DNA of 64,000 nt from Brevundimonas sp. (GTDB lineage Bacteria; Pseudomonadota; Alphaproteobacteria; Caulobacterales; Caulobacteraceae): assembly GCF_013912065.1 (NCBI RefSeq), contig NZ_JACESA010000006.1, positions 62,001 to 126,000 on the forward strand. The letters run 5' to 3'. The position numbers and the translations under genes were made by a program. The notes below the pieces were generated by a model. The model did no database searches. It saw only the letters and a program-made list of their open reading frames with translations, and was not told the DNA's origin. The stretch's first letter is position 1, and each line of letters begins with the position of its first letter. Shown here in pieces: positions 10,371-19,779 of the stretch.

Positions 10371-11072
10371 GCCAACATCACCCTGGTCGATGACGACGAG
10401 AATATCGTGGCGTCCGTCTCGCTGGCGCTGGAAAGCCATGGCCACAAGATCACCGCCTATCACGACGGGGCTTCGGGCCTCGCCGCCCTGGAGGCGACGC
10501 CGCCCGACCTGGCCATCCTCGACGTCAAGATGCCGCGCATGGACGGCATGGAAGTGCTGCGCCGTCTGCGTCAGACCTCGCAAATCCCGGTCATCATGCT
10601 GACGTCCAAGGACGAGGAGATCGACGAGATCCTCGGCTTCAACCTGGGCGCCGACGACTATATCCACAAGCCGTTCAGCCAGCGGCTGCTTATCGAGCGG
10701 GTCAAGGCCCTGCTGCGCCGGACCGGCGCGGACGGCATCGAGCCCGAGCCGTCGGCCGAAGTGTCCGGCAAGGCGATCAAGCGCGGCAAGCTGAGCATGG
10801 ACCCGGCCCGCCATGAATCGACCTGGGACGGCAAGCCGGTCAAGCTGACCGTCACCGAATTCCTGCTGCTTCAGGCCCTGGCCCAGCGCCCCGGTTTCGT
10901 GAAGAGCCGCGACAACCTGATGGACGCCGCCTATGACGATCAGGTCTATGTCGACGACCGCACCATCGACAGCCACGTAAAGCGGATGCGCAAGAAGTTC
11001 CGCGCCGTGGACAACGAGTTCGACGCGATCGAGACCCTGTATGGCGTCGGTTACCGCTACCGCGAAAGCTGA
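10368..11072 (+). CDS. chvI: Response regulator ChvI (OmpR/PhoB type)
   Basis: 234 residues starting at TTG. The receiver domain has the acidic pair near residues 8-10, the phospho-acceptor D52 in [14 protein letters not shown]79 and K101 in IHKPF. A winged-helix DNA-binding domain follows, with [31 protein letters not shown] and [15 protein letters not shown], ending in GVGYRYRES. ChvI responds to envelope and acid or osmotic stress in Caulobacter and rhizobia. Downstream chvG overlaps its 3' end by 32 bases, and hprK follows, the conserved alphaproteobacterial order. Confidence 0.95.
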   Translation: MANITLVDDDENIVASVSLALESHGHKITAYHDGASGLAALEATPPDLAILDVKMPRMDGMEVLRRLRQTSQIPVIMLTSKDEEIDEILGFNLGADDYIHKPFSQRLLIERVKALLRRTGADGIEPEPSAEVSGKAIKRGKLSMDPARHESTWDGKPVKLTVTEFLLLQALAQRPGFVKSRDNLMDAAYDDQVYVDDRTIDSHVKRMRKKFRAVDNEFDAIETLYGVGYRYRES

Positions 11073-12678
11073 TCTTCCCGGCGCTCCGGAGCCGGAAGAG
11101 ACCCCTTGGCGTCCGTGGTTTCGCTTCGGCGGATCGCGGCTGGGCGCGTTTATCCTCGCGCTCAACCTGCTCAGCCTGCTGATCCTGTTCGGCGGCGCCC
11201 TGGCGCTGAACGAATGGCGTCAGGGGCTGATCGAGGCGCGCCAGGAATCGCTCACGGTCCAGGCCGAACTGCTCGGCAATGTGCTGGGCGAGCTGGGCAT
11301 CAGCCGCGGCGTGCCGACGCCCGAGCTGGACGTCGGCGAGGCGGCGAAATGGCTGCGCGACAATTTCGTGCCCGCGGGACAGCGGGTCCGCCTGTACGAC
11401 ATCAACGGCCTGCCGGTCATCGACAGCTATGAGGTGACCGAGAACATCCCCGGTCGCATCCTGCCGCCGGCCCGGCCCGCCGGCGCCCCGGTTCCGGCCG
11501 ACCTGATCAAAAAGATCGACCGCGACGCCGAGCACAAGCGGCTGGTCGAGGCCGAGGTGGCGGCCGAGGTCGAACGGGCCCTGGCCGGAGAGCCTCAGAC
11601 CACCGTCCGGCGCAACGAGTCCGGTGACCGGGTCGTGTCCGTCTCCATTCCGATCCGCCATGTCCGCCAGGTCCTGGGCGTCCTGACGCTGGAAGCCGGC
11701 AATGTCGATGAAATCCTGGACGACCAGAGGCGGGCCCTGGTGCCCTTCGCCCTGGTGGCCCTGGCCGTAAACCTGTCGGCCTCTCTGTTGCTGCACCTGT
11801 TCGTGGCGCGGCCCATCAGGCGACTGTCGGCGGCGGCGGATCAGGTCAAGCTGCAGCGCGCCCGCGCCATCTCCCTGCCGGACCTGGAGGAGCGCAAGGA
11901 CGAGATCGGCGACCTGGCCCGGTCTCTGGAATCGATGACCGACACCCTGTCGACGCGAATGGACGCCATCGAACGGTTCGCGGCCGACGTGTCGCACGAG
12001 ATCAAGAACCCCCTGACCTCGATCCGCTCGGCGCTCGAAACCCTGCCCCTGGTCAAGACGGACGCCCAGAGAGAGAAGCTGACCAATCTGCTGCAGCAGG
12101 ACGTGCGGCGTCTGGACCGGCTGATCACCGACATATCCAACGCCTCGCGGCTGGACGCCGAACTGTCGCGGGACCGCCCCCGCGCCATCGACCTGAACCG
12201 GCTGCTGGGCGACATCGTCGGCGTTTACGAGACCACCATGAGGCCCGGGGAGGTTCCGGTGCGGCTCGAGCGTCCCCCCCACGGGCTGAAGGTCGTCGGT
12301 CGCGACGGCCCCCTGGGCCAGGTCTTCCGCAACCTGATCGACAATGCGCGCTCCTTCAGTCCGGAGGGCGGCGAGGTCCGGGTCGTGCTGGAGGAGGTCG
12401 AGGGCGACCTGCCCATCCGCATCCGGGTCGAGGACCAGGGTCCCGGCATTCCGCCCGAGAACCTCGAGACGGTGTTCGAACGTTTCTACACCTCGCGACC
12501 TAAGGGCGCGGCCTTCGGTTCCAACTCCGGCCTGGGCCTGTCCATCGTCCGCCAGATCGTCGAGGCGCATGGCGGGCGGGTGACGGCGACCAACCGCGCG
12601 GACGCCGCCGAGGGCGGCGCGGGCGCGCGGTTCGAGATCGTCCTGCCCGCCACGCCCCCCGCAGGCCGACGCTCATGA
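11041..12678 (+). CDS. chvG: Sensor histidine kinase ChvG
   Basis: 545 residues. A first membrane helix at about 34-58 is followed by a periplasmic sensor region of the Stimulus_sens type and a second helix near 235-260, then HAMP. The H-box has H319 in [20 protein letters not shown]. The ATPase domain shows [11 protein letters not shown] (N-box), [21 protein letters not shown] (G1/F) and [17 protein letters not shown] (G2). It should phosphorylate ChvI. The ATG lies inside the end of chvI, suggesting translational coupling, and its stop overlaps hprK as ATGA. Confidence 0.95.
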   Translation: MASVTATAKADLPGAPEPEETPWRPWFRFGGSRLGAFILALNLLSLLILFGGALALNEWRQGLIEARQESLTVQAELLGNVLGELGISRGVPTPELDVGEAAKWLRDNFVPAGQRVRLYDINGLPVIDSYEVTENIPGRILPPARPAGAPVPADLIKKIDRDAEHKRLVEAEVAAEVERALAGEPQTTVRRNESGDRVVSVSIPIRHVRQVLGVLTLEAGNVDEILDDQRRALVPFALVALAVNLSASLLLHLFVARPIRRLSAAADQVKLQRARAISLPDLEERKDEIGDLARSLESMTDTLSTRMDAIERFAADVSHEIKNPLTSIRSALETLPLVKTDAQREKLTNLLQQDVRRLDRLITDISNASRLDAELSRDRPRAIDLNRLLGDIVGVYETTMRPGEVPVRLERPPHGLKVVGRDGPLGQVFRNLIDNARSFSPEGGEVRVVLEEVEGDLPIRIRVEDQGPGIPPENLETVFERFYTSRPKGAAFGSNSGLGLSIVRQIVEAHGGRVTATNRADAAEGGAGARFEIVLPATPPAGRRS

Positions 12679-13103
12679 ACCCGCAACAGCCCGTTCACGC
12701 CACCACGGTCGCCATCCGACACGCCGGCGAATGGAAGGCTGTGATGATCCTGGGCCCGTCGGGCGCCGGAAAAAGCGATCTGGCCCTGCGGCTGATCGGG
12801 CTGGGGTGGCGGCTGGTCAGCGACGACTACACCCATGTCTGGGCCTCGGGCGGCGCGCTCCGTGCGACCGCCCCCACCGCCATAGCCGGTCAGATCGAGG
12901 CGCGAGGCGTCGGAATCGTGTCCTTCAGAACACGGCTGGTCGCCAGACTCGTCCTCGCCGTCGCCTGTGTTCCGGAGGCCGTCGAACGGCTTCCAGAGCC
13001 CCAGACGCGGCGTTTCGCGGGCATGGACCTGCCCCTTCTAGCGCTCGACCCTCGCCCCCCCTCGGCCGTCGACATGGTCGCAGTCGCGCTTCAGACGCTT
13101 TGA
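12675..13103 (+). CDS. hprK: HPr kinase/phosphorylase, short alphaproteobacterial form
   Basis: 142 residues, only the catalytic C-terminal domain; Gram-positive HprK is about 310 residues. The Walker A loop GPSGAGKS is at 27-34, and [10 protein letters not shown] carries the acidic pair after it. IEARGVGIV is the family signature loop. The enzyme phosphorylates a serine of HPr and can reverse it. It overlaps chvG by four bases. The downstream EIIA and HPr genes are its natural partners, while the carbohydrate permeases of a sugar PTS are absent here. Confidence 0.92.
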   Translation: MNPQQPVHATTVAIRHAGEWKAVMILGPSGAGKSDLALRLIGLGWRLVSDDYTHVWASGGALRATAPTAIAGQIEARGVGIVSFRTRLVARLVLAVACVPEAVERLPEPQTRRFAGMDLPLLALDPRPPSAVDMVAVALQTL

Positions 13104-13154
13104 ACCCGCGCATAACGGGTCTATGACACGCGTCTTGCGGTCCCGAGAGGATGC

Positions 13155-13174
13155 GCCCGGCCTCCCTGCCGGGC
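13155..13174 (+). other. Hairpin in the hprK-EIIA spacer
   Basis: GCCCGGC at 13155-13161 and GCCGGGC at 13168-13174 form a perfect 7-bp stem with a six-base loop in the 119-base gap between hprK and the EIIA gene. There is no T-run, so it is not a standard terminator. It could be an mRNA processing or stability element. Confidence 0.35.
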
Positions 13175-13222
13175 ACGGGGAAGTCCAGGGATGGTTCGGG
13201 GTGGGATGCGAGTGAAATCCTT

Positions 13223-13627
13223 ATGATTGGCCTGGTTATCGTCACCCATGGGGGACTGGCCTCGGAATTTCTTTCGGCGATGGAGCATGTGGTCGGGCCG
13301 CAGCGCGGCGTCGCGGCCATCTGCATCGGGCCGGAAGACGACATGGAGCGCCGCCGTCGCGACATCGTCGACGCCGCCGCCGCCGTCGACGACGGCGACG
13401 GCGTGATCCTGCTGACCGACATGTTCGGCGGCACGCCCTCCAACCTGGCCATCTCGGTGATGGAACAGACCCATGCCGAGGTGATCGCCGGGCTGAACCT
13501 GCCGATGCTGATCAAGCTGGCCAGCGTGCGCGGACGTGAAACCCTGGAGTCCTGCGTGTCTCACGCCCAGGAAGCGGGGCGCAAATATATCTCGGTCGCC
13601 TCCTGGGTGCTCGCGGGCGAAAAATGA
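13223..13627 (+). CDS. PTS EIIA component, mannose family
   Basis: 134 residues from ATG 13223. The phospho-acceptor is H9 in GLVIVTHGGLASEF, the mannose-type EIIA signature, and TDMFGGTPSNLA is the second conserved loop. In Alphaproteobacteria that lack a full sugar PTS this EIIA accepts phosphate from HPr and serves regulation rather than sugar import; that is family knowledge. Its stop overlaps the HPr gene start as ATGA. The gap before it (119 bases) holds a hairpin but it is probably in the same transcript as chvIG-hprK. Confidence 0.92.
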   Translation: MIGLVIVTHGGLASEFLSAMEHVVGPQRGVAAICIGPEDDMERRRRDIVDAAAAVDDGDGVILLTDMFGGTPSNLAISVMEQTHAEVIAGLNLPMLIKLASVRGRETLESCVSHAQEAGRKYISVASWVLAGEK

Positions 13628-13896
13628 GCGTCACGGCCACTCTGGACATCTGCAACACGCGCGGTCTGCACGCCCGCGCCTCGGCCAAGTTCGTCAAACT
13701 GGCCTCCAGCTTCAACAGCGAGATTCACGTCACGCGCGACGGCGTCACGGTCGACGCCCGGTCGATCATGGGCCTGTTGATGCTGGGCGCCGGCATCGGC
13801 TGCAGCATCGACGTCGCCGCCGAGGGGTCTGACGCCGAAGAGGCGATCGAGGCCCTGAAGGACCTCGTCGCCCGCAAGTTCGACGAGGATCAGTAG
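13624..13896 (+). CDS. ptsH: Phosphocarrier protein HPr
   Basis: 90 residues. H16 in NTRGLHARASAKF is the EI-dependent phosphorylation site and S47 in VDARSIMGLLMLGAG is the HprK target. It carries phosphate from EI to EIIA. EI is not in the window. As last gene of the chvI-chvG-hprK-EIIA-HPr cluster it links envelope stress signalling with the nitrogen/carbon regulatory PTS. The stop is four bases before the convergent phytase stop. Confidence 0.95.
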   Translation: MSVTATLDICNTRGLHARASAKFVKLASSFNSEIHVTRDGVTVDARSIMGLLMLGAGIGCSIDVAAEGSDAEEAIEALKDLVARKFDEDQ

Positions 13897-13900
13897 GGCC

Positions 13901-15007
13901 TTAGAGCCCCAGGGCGCGGCGGATGTCGCGCCAGTCCACATATTTGAAGTTCTGCGTGCCGACGTCATTCACGTCGTCCTGTATCACCACCAGGCCTTCC
14001 GGGAAGGGACCGACCGCGCCGCTCGCGGCCGCGAGACCATCCGTGCCGGTCACGCCGTCCACCACGCCGTCCACGATCTTGAACCGCCCCTTGTACTCCG
14101 GCGCGGCGCCGTCGATCCGCCACACCGGGAAGGTCGAGTCGCCCTGGCTCGAGGCGATCAGATAGCGTTTGCCGCCATCCGTCAGCGTCGTCAGGCCTTC
14201 GGCGTCGGCGACCAGGATGTCCTTGGCGATCGGCTGGACCAGGGTGCGCGCCGCGCCGGTCGCCGGATCTAGGCCGTAGCGCCACAGGCCGACGTTCTCC
14301 TCAGTGATATAGAGGGCGTCCGTAGCTTCGTCGGCGGCGCAGCCCTCGGAAATGGTTCCGATCTCGGCGCGACGCACCTCGCGCGAGACGGGCTGTCCGG
14401 CCGCATCGACGGTGAGCACGAACTGACGCAGTTCGCCCTCGTGACCGACCAGGATGGCGTGGATCTCGGCTCCCCGCCGAGCGAAACAGAAGCCGTAGGG
14501 TTCGACCACGTCGGTGGTGATCGCGCCCCAGTGGCGCACGCCGTTCTGGCCCGTTCCGGCCGGGTCGAACAGGTAGAGGGAGACGCCCGTCTTGCCCGGC
14601 GTGCGGTCGCTGGCGCCCAGGACGACCTGGGGCCTGCCGCCGACGCTCAGACCTTCGACCAGATCGACATTGTTCAGCAGGCCCTCGGGCATGAACTGCA
14701 GAATCTGACCGTCCAGCCCATAGATGTAGAGGCCCGACTTCTTGTCCGTGCCGGCGACGAAGCCCGAGATGGTCTTGCCCATCACTGTCGCCGGCGCGGC
14801 CGAGGCCCAGACGGCGGGATCGTCAGCGGCGTCCTGGCCGGCCGTGCCGACCGACGGCGTCTCCAGCACCGCCTGGACCGGCGCTCCCGGGCCGACGAAA
14901 CCTTCGCCCTCGCCCTGGAAATCGACCTCGTGCGTCGCGCAGGCGGTCAGGGCCAGAAGACAGACGGAGGCGGTCAGCGCGCCCGCGCGCTTGAGCGACA
15001 GATTCAT
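13901..15007 (-). CDS. Beta-propeller phytase (3-phytase family), lipoprotein
   Basis: 368 residues. The N-terminus has a lipobox LTAC ending at C23, so the mature protein should be lipid-anchored in the envelope. DDPAVW near residue 61-66 is the family's calcium/phosphate-binding start of the propeller; GLYIYGLDGQIL, VEGLSVGG, EPYGFCFAR, SEGCAADE and DAEGLT follow in the propeller order. Beta-propeller phytases release phosphate from myo-inositol hexakisphosphate. It is divergent from a TonB-dependent receptor, a pairing that suggests coupled hydrolysis and uptake. Confidence 0.92.
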   Translation of the reverse strand: MNLSLKRAGALTASVCLLALTACATHEVDFQGEGEGFVGPGAPVQAVLETPSVGTAGQDAADDPAVWASAAPATVMGKTISGFVAGTDKKSGLYIYGLDGQILQFMPEGLLNNVDLVEGLSVGGRPQVVLGASDRTPGKTGVSLYLFDPAGTGQNGVRHWGAITTDVVEPYGFCFARRGAEIHAILVGHEGELRQFVLTVDAAGQPVSREVRRAEIGTISEGCAADEATDALYITEENVGLWRYGLDPATGAARTLVQPIAKDILVADAEGLTTLTDGGKRYLIASSQGDSTFPVWRIDGAAPEYKGRFKIVDGVVDGVTGTDGLAAASGAVGPFPEGLVVIQDDVNDVGTQNFKYVDWRDIRRALGL

Positions 15008-15092
15008 CGGATTTCCCCTTCAACGACAACATCGGAGACCACAGGCCTCCGGCTGGGGTCAAGAACGAAGACGTCGCAGTCTGTGGCGACGA

Positions 15093-15111
15093 ACTAAAGT
15101 TAATCTTTAGT
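15093..15111. promoter_or_regulatory. Inverted repeat between phytase and TonB receptor
   Basis: ACTAAAG at 15093-15099 and CTTTAGT at 15105-15111 form perfect 7-bp arms with five bases between. The site lies in the 235-base divergent promoter region, is unusually AT-rich for the window and is better suited as an operator than a terminator. No regulator is encoded nearby. Confidence 0.4.
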
Positions 15112-15242
15112 CAGATCATTTGTCGCAAAATCTACCCACAACATCCCCGTAGACGTCGCGTAATATTCACGGACGCGTCGTTCCTCAAGTCTAAGCGCGG
15201 CTCATTCGTCGAAGGCCACAGCCCGACGTTGGGGGACTTATC

Positions 15243-17552
15243 ATGAGACTGAAACTGCTCGCGGGCGCCTCGCTCGCGTCTCTGGCCTCGCTGGCCTTCG
15301 CCGGCGCCGCCTCCGCCCAGAATTCAGGCACGAGCCAAATGCCGGCCACCGCGCTTGAAGAGGTCATCGTCACCGGCGAGCCGGCGATGCGCAATCGGAC
15401 CGACGACGTCGTCCCGACCCTGTCCTACGACCTCGACTATTTCCAGCGCTTCGAGCCGCTGACCGCCGGCGACGCCCTGAAGCGCGTGCCGTCGGTGACC
15501 TTCCTTTCAGACGTCCTGGAATCGGACGGTGTCCGTATGCGCGGCCTGGACTCGGCCTATACGCAGATCCTGATCAACGGCGAGCGCGTCCCGGGCGCCA
15601 ATCTGGACCGCTCCTTCTTCGTCGACCGCATCCCGGCCGAACTGATCGAACGCGTCGAGGTCGTCCGTTCGTCCTCGGCCAACCGTTCGGGCGACGCGGT
15701 CGCCGGCGCCATCAACATCGTGCTGCGTGACGCCCTGTCGCTGGACGGCGGCTATGTCCGGCTCGGCGCCCTGCACTGGAACGACAGCCAATACGGCGAA
15801 TGGGGCGGCACCTACGGCGCCGTCTGGGGCGGCCAGGTCGGTCCGGGTCGCCTGCTGATCGGCGGCAACATCCAGGACCGTCGCAACCCGAAGGAGAAGT
15901 TCTCGCAGCGTTTCGACGAGCCGGGCGCGGAACTGAACGATACCGAGGTCCAAAGCGACGTCCGTGACGGCACCGACTATTCGGCCAATCTGTCCTATGA
16001 ACTGCCGGTCGCCGGCGGCGATCTGCGCCTGTCCGGCATCTTCGTCCGCACCGATCGCGTGCAGGACGAGAACTCGATCGAATATGATGAAGGCGACATC
16101 AACGATCCGGCGAAGATCAACGCCAATCCCCTCGACATCCTGACCGACAACTGGTCGATCAATGGTCGCTATGAGCGCGAGATGCTGGGCGGTGAAACCA
16201 CCTTCAAACTGGGCTACGCCACCATCGAAGACAGCCAGTTCGAGCAGGAAGCAGAGCTCGACATCGGCGACGAAGTCATCGAGGGCGAACGCACCGACAC
16301 CGACCTGACGGACGAGGAAATCCAGGCCGCGATCGAGCACAAGATCCAACTCGGCGGCGGCATGGAACTGGAGTTCGGTGTCCAGTATTCGGACAAGAAC
16401 CGCGAAACCTCGATCTTCTCTGCCGAAGCTGAAGTCGAGGACGAGGTTACCTTCCGCGCTCTGCTGGACAGCGAGTACGAGGACTACGAGGCGGTCGCCG
16501 GCGGCGTGAACACCATCGAGGAAACCCGGATCGACCCCTATGTCATGCTGTCGGGCGAGAACGGTCCCGCCAAGTGGGAAGCCGGTCTGCGTTATGAGAT
16601 GACCGACGTCAGCATCACCGATGAAACCGTCGATGACGCCGACCGCGTGAACGACAAGGATTATGGCATCCTGCTGCCGTCGGCGAGCATCCGCTGGAAG
16701 CTGTCGGACGCGAACCGGATCACGGCCTCGGTGGCCCGCACCGTGCGTCGTCCGAACTTCGACTACATCTCCCCGGCCGTCCTTGAAGGCGAATACGGCG
16801 ACAACGACTTCATCGGCAATCCGGATCTCGAGCCGGAAACCGCATGGGGCGTAGACTTCGGCTTCGAACGTCGCCTGGGCCGTCGCGGCGTGTTCGGCGT
16901 CAACGCCTTCTACCGTGACATCACCGACCTGATCGAACTGACCAACACCGGTGAGTACTCGGACGAAGCCCAAGGCAACTATGACGATGCGATCGACGAT
17001 GGCGCCACGCCTGAAGAGGCCGCAGAAGAACTGACGTCCTTCGTCCTCACAGCCGAAAACGTCGGCGACGGCCAAGTGTGGGGCATCGAGTTTGACCTGT
17101 CGACGCCGCTGGACTTCATCGGCATGGAGCACACGGGCGTCTTCCTGAACTACTCGTGGCTGGACAGCTCGGTCGACGACTTCATGGGCGACCGTCGCTT
17201 CAACTCGCAGTCGGACTATGTCTTCAATGTCGGCTTCACCCAGGACATCCCGACCTGGGGCGCGGCCTTCGGAGCCACCTACCGCAAGCAGGGCGACGCC
17301 GAGAGCCGGATCGTCGGCGAGGAAGTGGTCACCACCTACGGCGCCGACCTGGAAGTCTTCATCGAAAAGCAGGTCGCCTCGAACGTGGTGATCCGTCTGA
17401 CCGGTTCGAACCTGCTCGACTCGTCCAAGGACGAGGTCTTCGATAAGTTCAACACCATCGAAGACCAGATCGATCGCGACTACGACGAGTACGAACTGGA
17501 AACCGAGAGCGCCGGTCCCTGGTACCAGATCGTGGCTCGCATGGCCTTCTAA
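15243..17552 (+). CDS. TonB-dependent receptor, probable phytate or inositol-phosphate related
   Basis: 769 residues. A signal peptide ends near ASAQN (26), a TonB box LEEVIVTG is at about 38-45, the plug domain contains GVRMRGLDSAYTQILINGERVPG and RIPAELIERVEVVRSSSANRSGDAVAGAINIVLR, and a 22-strand barrel fills the rest with C-terminal aromatic MAF. The barrel loops are very acidic. The substrate is not shown by sequence; the divergent phytase is the only hint. A strong terminator follows at 17577-17606. Confidence 0.93.
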   Translation: MRLKLLAGASLASLASLAFAGAASAQNSGTSQMPATALEEVIVTGEPAMRNRTDDVVPTLSYDLDYFQRFEPLTAGDALKRVPSVTFLSDVLESDGVRMRGLDSAYTQILINGERVPGANLDRSFFVDRIPAELIERVEVVRSSSANRSGDAVAGAINIVLRDALSLDGGYVRLGALHWNDSQYGEWGGTYGAVWGGQVGPGRLLIGGNIQDRRNPKEKFSQRFDEPGAELNDTEVQSDVRDGTDYSANLSYELPVAGGDLRLSGIFVRTDRVQDENSIEYDEGDINDPAKINANPLDILTDNWSINGRYEREMLGGETTFKLGYATIEDSQFEQEAELDIGDEVIEGERTDTDLTDEEIQAAIEHKIQLGGGMELEFGVQYSDKNRETSIFSAEAEVEDEVTFRALLDSEYEDYEAVAGGVNTIEETRIDPYVMLSGENGPAKWEAGLRYEMTDVSITDETVDDADRVNDKDYGILLPSASIRWKLSDANRITASVARTVRRPNFDYISPAVLEGEYGDNDFIGNPDLEPETAWGVDFGFERRLGRRGVFGVNAFYRDITDLIELTNTGEYSDEAQGNYDDAIDDGATPEEAAEELTSFVLTAENVGDGQVWGIEFDLSTPLDFIGMEHTGVFLNYSWLDSSVDDFMGDRRFNSQSDYVFNVGFTQDIPTWGAAFGATYRKQGDAESRIVGEEVVTTYGADLEVFIEKQVASNVVIRLTGSNLLDSSKDEVFDKFNTIEDQIDRDYDEYELETESAGPWYQIVARMAF

Positions 17553-17576
17553 GGCCGACCAAAGACTGAACCGAGA

Positions 17577-17606
17577 GGGCCGGACGGCGACGTCCGGCCC
17601 TTTTTT
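17577..17606 (+). terminator. Rho-independent terminator after the TonB receptor
   Basis: GGGCCGGACG at 17577-17586, loop GCGA, and CGTCCGGCCC at 17591-17600 form a perfect 10-bp stem followed by six T residues. Confidence 0.92.
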
Positions 17607-17765
17607 CATAGGCGGCGAAGAAGACCGCCTCGGCGGCGCTTGACGGCGCCCGCCCTGATGACGTCTGGCTGTCGGCGACAAGGACTTCCCCCATCGCTGG
17701 TTCAGCCCTTGCAGAGCCGGGGCGCGAGCGGGCGATCGACGCCCCAAATTGAAACGGATCGATTG

Positions 17766-19646
17766 ATGTTCCTCGAAGGCGAGGTCGACTGGACGCTGAT
17801 CTTCGGCATACTGGCCCTGGTGGGCAACTTGGTCGCGGCCGTCGCCATCTGGTTCGCCGTGACCCACGGCGCCCGTCACGCCAGCGCGACGGACCAGTTG
17901 GACATGGTTCAGAAGGTGGCCGAAACCTCGGACCGGCGCCTGTTCGAGACGATGAACGCCGTGCCCGTCGCCATGGTCGAGACCGACAGCTCCGGCAAAT
18001 TCGTCTTCGCCAACCGCGCGGCGCACCAGTTGCTGGGCCGTCGCGACGCCGAACTTCTGGGCCTGCGCTTCCACTCGGCGACCTGGGGCATCACCTTTCC
18101 CGACGGCAAGCCGATCCCCGCGGACCTTTTGCCCAGCGCCCGGGCCCTGCGCGGCCAGACGGTTCGGGGTTTCCAGCACCTGATGATGAACGCCGCGACC
18201 CGCAAGAAGATGCTGGTCTCGGTCACCGCCATGCCGATCGAAAACGACCGGGGGCAGATCAGCGGCTCGATCGCCGCCATCGTCGAAACCGACATCCTGA
18301 CCACTCCGGCGATCGAGCCCGCCGCCCCGCCGCCCCCGCCGCCGGTCCGGCCGAGCGTGGCCGATCGGGTCTTCGACGCCGCATCCAGCGCCCTGGTCGT
18401 CGTCGATCCCGACGGCCGCATCCGTCAGGCCAACCGCACGGCCCTGATCATGCTGGGCCGCGGCGAGGGGGTGGCGGGGTCCGATTTCGCGGACCTGTTC
18501 CTGCCGCTCGACCGCCGGACCGAGGGCCGTCAGGCCTTGCGCGCGGCCCTGACCTCGACCGACAATCCCGACGGCGAGATCGGGCTGATCGAGACCGTGG
18601 ACGCGGACGGGGCGGCGATCCGCTGGACCCTGCTGCCGCTGACCGACGACATGGACCGGGTCGACGCCGTCCTGCTGGCCGGAACCGCGGTGGCCGAAGC
18701 GCCGCCGGTCGAGACCATCGCCGAGCCGGCCGTCGCGGAGGTGGGTGAGACGTCGGCGGACGGCGTCCCGGACTCCGGGGTTCTGGACCCCGTCGCCGAG
18801 GCCCTGCAAGCGGCACAGGCCGACTTCGCGCGGCGCGAAAGCGAAATCCTGGCCGCCCACAACCAGGCCCTGCTCGACACCCTGGCGGAGGCGGCGCGCG
18901 CCGAGCGCGAGGTCCGGGCCGAACTGGAGGCCGAACGCCGCATGGCCAATGTCGGCCGTCTGACCGGCGGCGTGACCCAGGACTTTAACGCCCTGCTGGG
19001 GGTCATGACCTCGGCTCTGGACATGATGCTGCGCCACGCCGATGAGCCGGAACGCGTTCGCCGTCTGGGCCAGGCCGCCCTGGCCGCCGGTCAGCGTGGC
19101 GAGCGTCTGACCCGTCGTCTCAGCGCCTTCTCGCAGGACGAGGACCGCACCAATCTGCAGACGCTCGACGCAGGGATCTTCCTCGCGGGGCTGGAGACCA
19201 AACTGCGCCTGCTGTCGGGCCCCGGCATCGACCTGATGATCGAAACCCCGGCCCAGCCAGCCTTCGCCCGGATCGATCCCTCGGCCTTCGAGGCGGCGGT
19301 CCTGGCTCTGACCCGCAACGCGGTCGAAGCCTCGAACGGCGCGGGCTCGGTCGCCGTCCGCCTGGAAATCCAGCCCGATGGGCAGCTGAGGCTCAGCGTG
19401 CGGGACTCCGGCCCCGGCATGGACGCCGACACGTTGCGTCGCGCGCCCGAACCCTTCTTCACCACCCGGCCGGACGCCGCCGGCCTGGGCCTGTCGCAGG
19501 CCTTCGCCTTCGCCCGCCAGTCCTCCGGCGTCCTGGCCATCGACAGCGCGTCGGGCGAAGGGGCCGAGGTCTCCATCACCCTGCCCGCCGAGACCGACGC
19601 GGACAGGGGCGGTCCCGTCGATCAGACCGAGGACGGGGCTGCCTAA
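17766..19646 (+). CDS. PAS-domain sensor kinase homologue with Gln in place of the H-box His
   Basis: 626 residues from ATG 17766. One membrane helix is at about 8-30, then a PAS domain (MNAVPVAMVETDSSGKFVFANRAA), a second PAS-like region after a poly-Pro linker at about 190, a coiled coil, and the dimerisation region GRLTGGVTQDFNALLGVM. In this subfamily the motif is GGxAHDFNN; here residue 405 is Gln (codon CAG at 18978), so the usual phospho-acceptor is missing. The ATPase part is intact (ALTRNAVEAS, VRDSGPGMD, GLGLSQAFAFARQS). It may be a signalling pseudokinase or act on another residue. Confidence 0.85.
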   Translation: MFLEGEVDWTLIFGILALVGNLVAAVAIWFAVTHGARHASATDQLDMVQKVAETSDRRLFETMNAVPVAMVETDSSGKFVFANRAAHQLLGRRDAELLGLRFHSATWGITFPDGKPIPADLLPSARALRGQTVRGFQHLMMNAATRKKMLVSVTAMPIENDRGQISGSIAAIVETDILTTPAIEPAAPPPPPPVRPSVADRVFDAASSALVVVDPDGRIRQANRTALIMLGRGEGVAGSDFADLFLPLDRRTEGRQALRAALTSTDNPDGEIGLIETVDADGAAIRWTLLPLTDDMDRVDAVLLAGTAVAEAPPVETIAEPAVAEVGETSADGVPDSGVLDPVAEALQAAQADFARRESEILAAHNQALLDTLAEAARAEREVRAELEAERRMANVGRLTGGVTQDFNALLGVMTSALDMMLRHADEPERVRRLGQAALAAGQRGERLTRRLSAFSQDEDRTNLQTLDAGIFLAGLETKLRLLSGPGIDLMIETPAQPAFARIDPSAFEAAVLALTRNAVEASNGAGSVAVRLEIQPDGQLRLSVRDSGPGMDADTLRRAPEPFFTTRPDAAGLGLSQAFAFARQSSGVLAIDSASGEGAEVSITLPAETDADRGGPVDQTEDGAA

Positions 19647-19779
19647 AAACGCCTCCTGACGGCTTCATCCCCCTGCAAAGGTCGATTCCGCGTCCCATAT
19701 GTGACCCGGCGGTTGACCCCTGCGGGCTCGACGCTAGTGTCCGCCCGCTCCGCCCCGCGCCAGAAGACCAGAGGATATC

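Noticed and set aside
15108-15125. Two GTCA/GTCG half-sites that could suggest a Pho box near the phytase
   Set aside because: The halves are 12 bases apart and the match is weak; a Pho box needs 11-base phasing with CTGTCAT-like halves.
15507-19037. A 1176-codon open frame on the minus strand
   Set aside because: It runs antisense through the TonB receptor and kinase genes; the length comes from high GC content. The sense genes have clear motifs.
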